Positions 23,424 to 32,686 of a stretch of DNA of 64,000 nt are shown in pieces. The translations under genes were made by a program, and so were the position numbers. The stretch is from positions 372,001 through 436,000 of the forward strand of contig NW_024882030.1 of the NCBI RefSeq assembly GCF_019059575.1. The letters are read 5' to 3'. This DNA comes from Amphibalanus amphitrite (Eukaryota > Arthropoda > Thecostraca > Balanomorpha > Balanidae). The stretch's first letter is position 1. Every line of letters begins with the position of its first letter. A model generated the notes under the pieces. The model was not told where the DNA came from. It did not search any database and worked only from the letters and a program-made list of their open reading frames with translations.

Positions 23424-24247
23424 GTTGGCACCCATGCGAATTCCAGATGCATCCAAAAACATTTTTTATTACGAGCGAGCGTGAAACGTGAGAAGTGAAA
23501 AGCCAGCAAAAGGTGTGTGTGTGTGGGGGGGGGGCACTTAACATTGCTGGCCACCATTCGAAAGTGGGGGACCATTGCCCCCTGCCCCCTGTTCCTACGC
23601 CTATGCCAGTAACCGATCAACTAATGCAAGGCCGCCTAGCATAAATTGTTAGTTTACGCCGTTTACGCATTCTGCTGCGCCAGTACTGTCTCTCTTTGCA
23701 GCGCGCGCTGCCCCTAAGTTGCCACTTATTGCTTCTGACAAAGTTACCTTTAATTGGGTGGAGGAAAATTGCACTCAATAACGATGAAGCACAAATGGAA
23801 ATCTTCATGGAAGGGCAGGCCAGAGAACCGTCAAGTTTGTTCTTCGGGGTGATACCTACAAATACATTAAAAAGTTCAGCAAAAAGTGGGGGGGCAGTTA
23901 ACATTACTGGCCCCCCACTATGAAAAGTGGGGGGGCCACCGGCCCCCCGTCCCCCCCTGTTCCTACACCTATGACCCTTAGCAATGTAACTTCTACCACA
24001 AAATGTATTTTGCAGTGGCTAAGAATTGACTGAACTTGGACTGAAATGCTATTTCCCATTATTTTGAAACAGAATTTACCAAATAATTTAATTTGGGGGG
24101 TAAAATAATAGCAACTCTAGAATTTCGGTCAAAGTTCGGTCAATTTTTGGCTTGGGATGTTATCGGTCGGTATTCGGTCGGAAATGTTTCCCAAATTTCG
24201 GTTTCGGTCGGTATCGGTCAGCCACTTTTTGGAAAATGACACCACTA

Positions 24248-24366
24248 ATTTGGACCATGTAATCCCTGGACAATATGAACACTGGCCAATTCAAGGCACT
24301 GGCCATTTCGAGCACCGGACACATCATGCCCTGGACATTATGAACCCTGGCCTAAATAATACGCAC
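24248..24366. repeat. Inverted arm of the ttcataatgtccaggg repeat
   Basis: It reads as the reverse complement of units at 21.70-21.98 kb (ctggacattatgaaccctgg). Confidence 0.75.
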
Positions 24367-24855
24367 CCTCAGTATGCCACCTTTGGTTCCAACAACCGAC
24401 GATAGGTGGCAGCGACCTCGGCATTCTGCCGACTCTGGTTCCAACAACCGCCGATAGGTGGCAGCAGGTCCGCGGCTGTCTGCCGCCTCTGGTTCCGACA
24501 ATCACCGATAGGTGGCAGCAGGTCCACGGCTGGCCCACGGCTGCCTGCCGCCTCTGGTTCCGACAACTGACGATAGGTGGCAGCAGGTCCGCGGCTCAGT
24601 CTGCCGCCTCTGGTTCCGACAATCACCGATAGGTAGCAGCAGGTCCACGGCTGCCTGCCGCCTCTGGTTCCGTCAACTGACGATAGGTGGCAGCAGGTCC
24701 GCCGCTCAGTCTGCCGCCTCTGGTTCCGACAACCGACGATAGGTGGCAGCAGGACCTCGGCATTCTGCCGACTCTGGTTCCGACAATCACCGATAGGCGG
24801 CAGCAGGTTCTGGGCTCAGTCTGCCGCCTTTGGTTCCGACAACGGGCGGTAGGTG
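24367..24855 (+). repeat. 54-bp minisatellite, right array
   Basis: About nine units of ccgacgataggtggcagcag type, with some hybrid units. The same family lies at 20455-20640, so the array was probably split by the material now between the two. Confidence 0.9.
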
Positions 24856-25084
24856 GCACTAGTGACGTGACAGGGCAGTGAAGAGAGATGTCAATCTGAT
24901 ACTCAACTTTTTGGTAAACCGGTACATGGGCGTAGGAACAGCTGGAACATTGTGGGTGCATGGGTGCAGAAATCCAGCCATGGCCGGTGAAGCGGGGGGG
25001 GGGGCGACACCCGAGCGAAGGCTCGTTACGAGCTTTGAGGGTGTACCATGTCGAAAAGGTACCAACCGATAAGTGCATTTGGAA

Positions 25085-25407
25085 CACCTATCCGTGCTTC
25101 TATCCTCATGATACTGAAATCCTTCTCCTCCACACCGCCACCCCCTTCCGGGCTGGACAGGCAACTTTATCTCATGCGGGCTGCTCCCTTGGAGCGGCAC
25201 CGCTGCTCCTGAGGGAGCGCAACCCGTAGCCGGGTGCAGTGAGTGCCTTGGGGCTGGGTGGCCTGTCTTCGGACGGGCTCAGCCCCGGCGACTCACTAGG
25301 ATGTCTGCCCAGACCAATGTCTCCCCCTAATTCCTATCATCCTTCCGGCTCTGCAATGGTCTTGTCGACCGAAAGGGCCTAACCCAACAAAACAAACAAA
25401 CAAACAA
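25085..25407 (+). repeat. SINE-like element, copy 2
   Basis: 323 bp, ending in an (AAAC)n tail, with an exact 10-bp target duplication gcatttggaa (25075-25084 and 25408-25417). The fixed start and A-rich tail mark a retroposon. I see no clear tRNA or 5S head. Confidence 0.85.
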
Positions 25408-26284
25408 GCATTTGGAAGCATTGACCCTCGCATGTGTAGGGGGGTCGGATGAAACCCCCCCCCCCCATGGTTGTTCGCAAATAACTCGCGCAAAAAGCGG
25501 CCGATCGCGACGAAACTTTTAGTATGTACCCTCGAGTTGATCAGTTTTACATCTACTCTAAAAATTTCATGACCCTGACCCAAAAGACCTTTGACCTGTC
25601 ACCTGATTCTCGAGACCATGTTCGGCCGGAATGGCGATTTGGCGTATGTCAGCTCACATTATCCGCGCGTTTCCAGTCTTTTTGTGATTGTAGACGTCCA
25701 ACAAACATGTGAAATGATGTCCTTCCCATGCATCACGGTGGGTGTGAAGACTGTGAAGATAACCTGAAGGTCAGGTCAGGTCATTGACCTTTGATGACCT
25801 CGGTTCACTTTTTCGAGTTTTACATGTTTCTAGGCTAGTTTTTGGAGCTGCACTGAAAACACTTTGGAAGAACGTTAAGAACGTACAGGGGTATTTAGAC
25901 CCCTGTGGGGTAAAATGTTATGCCACCGTTTTTCAGAACCTCCATGGTTCTTCACGTAGACGGCTTTGCATTCTCATCAAAAGAATCCACACGATTCTTC
26001 CAAAGACTCTTATGAGGTTTAGGGTTTATAATAAGAGCGTTCTTAGCACCTAGATAAGAACCCCAAAGGGTCTGTGAAGAAGTCCCTGAGGTTTATAGGG
26101 AAACCACTCTGTGTTCTGAATATCGGTTGTAGAACCCTTTCAGTTCTATTGCAATACCGCAAAATCCCCGTTCATTCGTCTATTGAACCTCCCATGCATG
26201 GCTATCGACCTGCGCCGTCACATCTGCTGCGCAAACACAGCATTTGATACACCTTAAAATGTATTACCTTCCTCTTTACTCTGA

Positions 26285-26400
26285 GCAATCAGCCTGCAAG
26301 TCTCCAGTCAGGAACAACCAGCCCGCAACCAGCCCATGCGATCAGCCCGCAACCAGCCCGCATTCAGCCTGCGATCAGCCCGCAATCAGCCTGCAGGAAC
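26285..26400 (+). repeat. Short minisatellite (atcagcccgca units)
   Basis: Repeats of 10-11 bp, variants of caaccagcccg and gatcagcccg. Confidence 0.85.
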
Positions 26401-26559
26401 GCTTTCCATTCGGCCGCGTCACTTGCCTTACACATCCAAGCCAAAGAACTCCAGGAGCCAAATATGAACACATTTTTAGCTTTAGCAAGTGGATGTTTTC
26501 CCAAACACAGTATGTTTGCGCTATCGCCCATGTCAGCAGCCGGGTGGCGATATCGCATT

Positions 26560-26709
26560 CTCCCAAATCACATACAGTTTCTCCTTCCACCACCAGCCTC
26601 AAGCCAGCGTTTTCGACGATGTAGACGTCTCCGCGCGGCGCGCGCCAGGACGCTCTCCTCAGACTCCAGGGCCTCAATCAGAGCGGAGATGGCCTCGTCC
26701 CCTAGAATG
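26560..26709 (-). pseudogene. Exon-like segment carried in the CACTG element
   Basis: After a good acceptor (cgactcttcattctag) the minus strand reads GDEAISALIEALESEESVLA and then RAARRRLHRRKRW. The acidic helix followed by an Arg-rich stretch is faintly like the N-terminus of HARBI1-type proteins. A second frame is also open here. It could be a captured host exon or a transposon exon. I do not recognise the protein with confidence. Confidence 0.3.
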
Positions 26710-28906
26710 AAGAGTCGGGCGGATGCGTTATTCAACAGACAGGGAGTAAAGAAACTTAGATTGACTTCAGAGACCATGAGCCTACTCCAAAAATAAAATA
26801 ATTCACTTGACATATAAAGCGCAATATAGATAAAATATTGCACTAATCAGCACGAACATATGTTTATTAAAATCAGCCAAATTTAGGTATACCTAAATCA
26901 ATTGATCCCAAAATGGCAAGCTGATTCTATTCCTGGTTTATCTTCATTTGGAAGATTTGTCTAAATACCACATGCATAATTTAAGCTATGGGGCATTTAT
27001 ACAACATATAAATACTTACTGCATTGATTGGTCTTGCATATGAATTGTCTTCATCCAATGCATTCATCCATGCATTTGAAGAGCGTTGTGATATTGCTTA
27101 GTATGGTCAATCACAAGTAATATAAATAATACACAACACTTGACAAGCAAAAAATTAACCTTATTTCAGTTCTTCAATATTTGATTGCTTGCCATTCACC
27201 CAGTCTTGCACCAGCCGCTCGTCACTGCACAAAGCGTGATCCAACGCGATCGAAAAATGGCGATCGCTTCCGGTGGACGGTAGAACGTGGTACCGCGGGC
27301 GTGGTCTTGATGAAAGCCATTACACTGATTAAACCACAACCCCTTCTTCTTAAACCCGATGCTAGTTCGTGCAAAACCTTCAAAGGGTTTATCTTTCGCG
27401 CGCTTGGTGTGACGTAATATCACGTGACTAGGGAGAACGAAGAAGAACCGGTGTTGGTCGAGTTGAAGCGCCCCTGGGGCCACTAATATTGCACGCGAAG
27501 AAGCAGCACGTGTCTTCGGTCTATGTGAAACACTGTGTGTGTTCTTCATGAACCAGACGTTCTGCTTCGCCTCTAAGCCAGTTTACCCTAATACCCAAAA
27601 AACCTAAGTGTGGAATATTTTAAGATGCTTTTGCATAACGTTCTTTCAACTTGTTTTCAGTGTGATTTCGAATTTACCATCCATTTGAACGTTTACGAAG
27701 TAGTTTTAGTGCTTTCGTGACATGCTACGACGCCGTCAGTGGTAGTTGACACCTACTATGGATAGCCGGTAGGACGCCTAATGGTTGACCTGACCTGACC
27801 TGACCCGATCTGGCCTAAATGCATGAAGAAATCATCTGTGATCAAAACAAACATCAGATATTTGTGATCAGCACCCCGAAAAACCCGATAACAGCTTCAC
27901 TTTACGCAGTTCTAGCAGGTCCCCATTTTCCCGACTTTTGGAATATTGACCTGACCTGGAAGGTCAACCAATGAAGTAGGACCTTAAAATTGGGTATCAT
28001 CGGCTTCCTCTCGTCACGGGCAACACCCTCGTTTTTTCCGCGAAGCTCTAGCTCGATCAGGGGCCGAACGGCAGGGGGTCCGACCGACCCCCTCCCCCTA
28101 CACATTAGAAGCTGGAAAACGCTGCACACATTCGAGGGCTTATATTGTCAATACTGACTACCGCAAAAAGTAAAAGCGGCCAACTTAGCCATTTTCGAAG
28201 ATATCGGGCTAAAATTTTTGACAGTGGGTCATCGGTTCGGTATGTGTTCAATCACATGCTCCATTTCCTTTTTTCAGCACAAATGTAAGTTTTGAAGACC
28301 ATCACTGATCACAGTAGCAAATGCTTCGAAAGATGGATAGTAGGCAACATATCCTGAATTTGCCGTGCTGCATGGGATGTAGTGTTGATGAAAAAGGGGT
28401 TTTTGGTTCAGATTATTGTGGGTGCAGAATACATTGTCTGCACCCACTGGATAAATATTGTGGGTGCAGCTGCACCCTTGCACCCATGGTTCCTACGCTT
28501 ATGAACCGGTACCAAACCAAATCGATACCAACTTGGTATTTGGTATTTTCATCTTAACATTTTTGGTATTTTGTTGGTATTATGAAACCTCACTAATTAA
28601 TAAGAGGTTGAGAAATTGGTAAAAAGTCGGTATTTCCTTGTGCCCAAGTCGGTTCGGTTTCGGTATTCCCTCACGGTTTTGGTTGGTATTTGGTTTGGTA
28701 TCGGTATTCCGATTTTCCGTAATTGATACCACTAACACGAACACCCTCAAAAGTAAAGGGGGAGTTTGTGCCATCATTGAGCTGGGCTCGGGATACCCGA
28801 GCTCTTATTCCACGCCGGCTTGGCTTTGGAGCCGCCACAGACGGCAGAGGTCAAGGTCACCGCTATATAGGTCAGCTGTGGATTTGCTGCGCCCAGGCAC
28901 CCCCAC

Positions 28907-29903
28907 TTAACCCTATTCCTGGCGGGGGGGCCTCAGGCCCCCCCCCCCCCCTGAGGTTTTTTGGTTATTTCTCCCAAACGCGTTGAGCTAGGAAGCTCAA
29001 ATTTTCTGACTTTTCCTAAAAGGCTTCTACGCAACATGTCTGTAAATTTTGAGTTGATCTGACCTCAGGTCAGGTCACCAGAGGCGGTTTGGTGACCCTA
29101 CCTCAGAAAAGTTTGCAATCACGCCAGAGCTAGAGTTTTTGACCGATCAGTTTCTTCTCTTCAGGCTTTAGTTAGGGTACCAGTATGTGCAATTTGTATA
29201 TCTCGGAATTTTGATATCGGTGACCTAAGGTCAGGTCAGTTTCGCGACCTCCCCATTATAAGTCAATGGGGGGGAAAATCAACTCCCTGTTTTTACCACT
29301 AAAACGGGTCGGAATGGCCCCATATACCATACATGACTTCATATACGATCAACCTTCACTACCTTGAGGTCTGTTTTGCTGTTGGGCAGCTGTGAGGTCA
29401 TGTGACGTCATCAAAGGTCACCAAAGGTTTTTGGCCAATAACTCCGTACAGGAACAAGATACAGACGCGTGGATGGTCTCATTGTGTTCAGCTCGGCAAG
29501 ACGCATCGAATGATATACATGATGACCTCGAGTTCACGTCACCTGAGGTCAACCTTTGACCTTGACCTTTCGAAGTCAACATATATATCATTCGACGCGG
29601 ATTGACGAGAGGATCACGATGATGCCCTTAGTTTGTTCCTATCTTGACTAATTCGAAAGTTATTCGAGAAAAACTCTCTCCATATCTAGCGCCGCCATTT
29701 TGACTTTTTCGACCCCTGTGACGTCATCTTTGACCTGACCTGAAAATGACCTTAGTAAAAATTGTAGATCTTTACCGTGCGTATCCGATGCCGTTTACCG
29801 TTTGTCGCTGCGATGTGTAATTTTTGAGATCTGAAGGGCGGCCGAATCGGCCCCCCCCCCGCCAGTTTCTTGTCCCGGCGGAGCCCGCCAGGAATAGGGT
29901 TAA
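28907..29903 (-). mobile_element. piggyBac-like TTAA element B
   Basis: TTAA lies at both ends, with the same CCCTATTCCTGGCGGG termini and core as A but in inverted orientation. The length is about 997 bp against 993 for A, with few differences. It has no transposase frame. Confidence 0.92.
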
Positions 29904-30043
29904 GCAAAAGCTTTCATAAATGATCAAAACACGTTTGCGAGTGCCATTTCTGTAAAATTTGTGTATTCAACACCTCGTCCTAAGCCTCGCATACACTGAC
30001 AAGAGGTTTAAACACGGTCTATTGTAGAACCTTAGGTACTGAG

Positions 30044-30233
30044 CTAATCTACTTCCCAATCATGTATTTCAATCGCCATCAGCCTGTGCACCATGAGCGA
30101 CACCGAACCGGACATATCTGGTCCAAACCAACCACAGCCGACCGGACCACCGACGGTCCGACACAGTGACGGGCGAGGTCCGATATCGCCCGGACCGGCC
30201 ACCCTCACAGCTAGCTCCAACGACTGGTCTAAA
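30044..30233 (-). CDS. Candidate last exon of gene copy 2
   Basis: An acceptor (gttgtagtttcag) is followed by LDQSLELAVRVAGPGDIG, a Gly/Pro-rich middle and MVHRLMAIEIHDWEVD before a stop. It is GC-rich like the host exons and lies downstream of LRR4 on the same strand. The phase (two bases needed) does not join directly to LRR4, so at least one more exon would be required. It may be unrelated. Confidence 0.35.
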
Positions 30234-30489
30234 CTGAAACTACAACACAGCAGCACAGCGGTGTGAGCCAGCGTGACGTCACGACAACACAGGTGACGTC
30301 ACCACGGCGGTACCTCCGGCACGGTGACAACGGTTTACCGACGGCTGGACAGTGGCCCCGGAGCGTGATACATCTTGGATACTGAACATACCTACTGTCT
30401 ATCAAAGCAGTGTCAACAAACGTAGCAATCTGTGCTCAAATGATCAAGCATTTAGGTGGCCACTTAACCCAAACCAGCCTGGCACGGTG

Positions 30490-31497
30490 TTAACCCGCGC
30501 ACCGACGGGGGTCTGCGCCAACTTAGTACCGACGGGGGGGGGCGGATGACCGCCCCCCCCTGAGATCTCGAGAACGAAGCAAGATAGCGACAAGCGGTAA
30601 ACGGCATCGGATACGCACGGACAAGGTCTACAATTTTTACTAAGGTCATTTTCAGGTCAGGTCAAAGATGACGTCACAGGGGTCGAAAAAGTCAAAATGG
30701 CGGCGCTAGATATGGAGAGGGTTTTTCTCGAATAACTTTCGAAGTAGTCAAGATAGGAACAAACTAAGGGCATCATCGTGATCCTCTCGTCAGTCCGCAT
30801 CGAATGATATATATGTTGACCTCGAAAGGTCAAGGTCAAAGGTTGACCTCAGGTCACGTGACCTCGAGGTCATCATGTATATCATTCGATGCGTCTTGAC
30901 GAGCTGAACACAATGAGACCATCCGCGCGGCTGTATCTTGTTCCTGTAAGGAGTTATTGGCAAAAAACCTTTGGTGACCTTTGATGACGTCACATGACCT
31001 TACAGCTGCCCAACAGCAAAACAGACCTCAAGGTAGTGAAGGTTGATCGTATGTGAAGTCATGTATGGTATATGGGGCCATTCCGACCCGTTTTAGTGGT
31101 AAAAACAGGGAGTTGATTTTTCCCCCATTGACTTATAATGGGGAGGTCGCGAAATTGACCTGACCTTAGGTCACCGACATCAAAATTCCGAGATATACAA
31201 ATTGTAGCTACTAATGACCTAATAACATCCTGCGACTTTCAAAGGCCTCCGACATCTACTGTAGCTCTGGCACGGTGACAAAGTTGCAAAAAAGTGACTT
31301 GAGGTTGGGTCATTCAAAGTGACCTGGTGACCTGACCTTAAAAGTTAGGAGGTTCAAACTTGCACACCATGTGTAAAATTGATGAGAGAATAGTCATACC
31401 AAATTTCGCGGCGCTACGCGCCGCGGTTTTCCCGCTATCCGCGAAAAACCTCAGGGGGGGGCGGATATCCGCCCCCCCCCGTCGGTGCGCGGGTTAA
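30490..31497 (+). mobile_element. piggyBac-like TTAA element C (A core, different ends)
   Basis: The inverted ends CCCGCGCACCGACGGGGG are flanked by TTAA. From the word gagatctcgagaacgaagc onward the first 700 bp follow A almost base for base. The last 300 bp follow D instead, including a palindrome ggcgctacgcgcc. There is no transposase. Confidence 0.92.
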
Positions 31498-31527
31498 AGT
31501 ACCCACGGACCTGAGCCGATGGGACAG

Positions 31528-31843
31528 TTGTTTTTGTTTGTTGGGTTAGGCCCTTTCGGTCGACAAGACCATTGCAGAGCCGGAAGGATGATAGGATTTA
31601 GGGGGAGACATTGGTCTGGGCAGGCACCCTAGTGAGTCGCCGGGGCTGAGCCCGTCCAGAGGACAGGCCACCCAGCCCCAAGGCACTCACTGCACCCGGC
31701 TACGGGGTGCGCTCCCTCGGGAGCAGCGGTGCCGCTCCAAGGGAGCAGCCCGCATGAGATAAAGTTGCCTGTCCAGCCCGGAGGGTGGTTGTGGCGTGGA
31801 GGAGAAGGATTTCAGTATCCTGAGGATAGAAGCACGGATGGGT
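31528..31843 (-). repeat. SINE-like element, copy 3
   Basis: 316 bp, with an exact 10-bp target duplication gatgggacag (31518-31527 and 31844-31853). The tail is at the left edge (ttgtttttgtttgttggg). Confidence 0.88.
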
Positions 31844-31853
31844 GATGGGACAG

Positions 31854-32543
31854 GGCGACTCAAAGCACTTCTGGATATGAAGGTCTAGACGTGCATTGTG
31901 TACAGAACAGCGCTGCCGACGGGACACGGTGCTGCCATCTGTTGTCGAGTTCCGACACCGCTGACGGCACATGAGCGGACGAGGCACCGGGAAGCTAGTC
32001 GTCTAGCCAAAGTACTTCAAACAAATTTTGCTGCGTTTGGGAGGCTTGGTAAGCTTGTCGTATAGAGACTCTGGAAACGGAACACGTCAGATTACACACT
32101 GATTGCTAGTGATGTTACATGGGGCAACTCAAATTGATGACGTCACCTACAGATACATAACTACGAACATAATGACAATGTGTGTATCACTAACCCGGTT
32201 TACATAGGGTTTGTTGCAAGCTTATATCTCCGTCCGTGATGTTGCAAAAGATGCCAATGGTGCTTAACAATTTACAAAATGATCCCCTCTAAATATTTGT
32301 AGACCACTGCATCGAAATTATCGCCAAATTAACGAGCTAGAGCCTCGTCAAATATGCTATGTAAACCGGGTTACTGAGTAATGACGTCATGAGGGCTGAT
32401 ACTGATACTGTGACGTCACTTACGGAGATACACGTCACCAAGCGTGACGTCAGTACTGGTGACGTCACGTGCGTCAGTGCGTGTCCGAGAGGCCGGTGGC
32501 GCCGTGTCGGCTGGTGTGGGTGGTCAGAGACGCCGTCACTTAC
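31854..32543. other. Intron or 3' flank of gene copy 2
   Basis: Nothing certain is seen. It has many tgacgtca words (32.38-32.47 kb). Possible small exons could not be supported. Confidence 0.4.
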
Positions 32544-32686
32544 TGGGGACCAAGAGATCGATGGTACGGGACTGGCCACTGTCACGTCCCAGGTCTGTCT
32601 CGTGCAGGGCGGTCAGGACAGCCTGGCAGTTTTCGAGTGAGGAGGTTAGGAACAGTGTCTTCAGTTTCCTGCATGTCACTGCCATC
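32544..32686 (-). CDS. Copy 2, LRR exon 4
   Basis: After the acceptor tgatctgttgcag it encodes [20 protein letters not shown] and then [14 protein letters not shown], a leucine-rich repeat. The donor is GTAAGTGAC. It enters in phase 2, as the exon 3 donor requires. Confidence 0.75.

Larger units (their letters stand above)
22271..23973. mobile_element. hAT element with exact 8-bp target duplication
   Basis: The ends are CATAGGTGTAGGAAC in inverted orientation. The target acccttag is duplicated at 22263-22270 and 23974-23981. A further right-end-like copy (gttcctacgcctatg) sits internally at about 23601-23615, which suggests recombination between family members. It contains the hAT element at 22509-23423. 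Confidence 0.88.
22066..24247. mobile_element. Small-hAT-like element (ggtaccg/gtcaatcgg type) holding nested insertions
   Basis: The ends are tagtggtgtcaatcggttac and, inverted, tagtggtgtcat. Subterminal tracts are rich in cggt/accg words (ttcggttaccg, ggtatcggtc). I found no matching 8-bp target duplication. Most of its length is the nested hAT element at 22271-23973. Confidence 0.55.
25851..27662. mobile_element. CACTG-ended element (EnSpm/CMC-like)
   Basis: The inverted ends CACTGAAAACA, followed by ttgraagaacgtta, are flanked by tg on both sides. The intact relative at 61.45 kb (cagctgaattcg) shows the empty site, so the boundaries are firm. Subterminal agaaccc/gggttct words repeat. No transposase is seen. 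Confidence 0.7.
25421..28142 (+). mobile_element. piggyBac-like element of the G type, interrupted
   Basis: The ends CCCTCGCATGTGTAG and, inverted, CCCTCGAATGTGTG are flanked by ttga and ctta, which are decayed TTAA. The core matches 61.05-61.94 kb. The left half (25425-25850) and right half (27663-28138) are separated by a CACTG element. Confidence 0.75.
24925..28503. mobile_element. hAT element with exact 8-bp target duplication
   Basis: The inverted ends are CATGGGCGTAGGAAC and gttcctacgcttatg. The target aaccggta is duplicated at 24917-24924 and 28504-28511. It belongs to the same end family as 22271. The interior carries a SINE and a TTAA element. Confidence 0.88.
24881..28735. mobile_element. 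Outermost small-hAT-like element of a five-level nest
   Basis: The left end is agagatgtcaatctgatac. The right end is rich in ggtatcggtattcc words and finishes gataccacta. Its short arms (24881-24924 and 28504-28735) resemble the 262-bp MITE at 12548. No clear target duplication was found. Confidence 0.55.

Noticed and set aside
22699-23498. Long open frames on both strands with repeated Gly/Pro/Thr words
   Set aside because: They are produced by the minisatellite inside a hAT element.
20455-24855. Regular repeats that might suggest a CRISPR array
   Set aside because: The units are contiguous 54-bp minisatellite repeats without unique spacers, in an animal-type genome.
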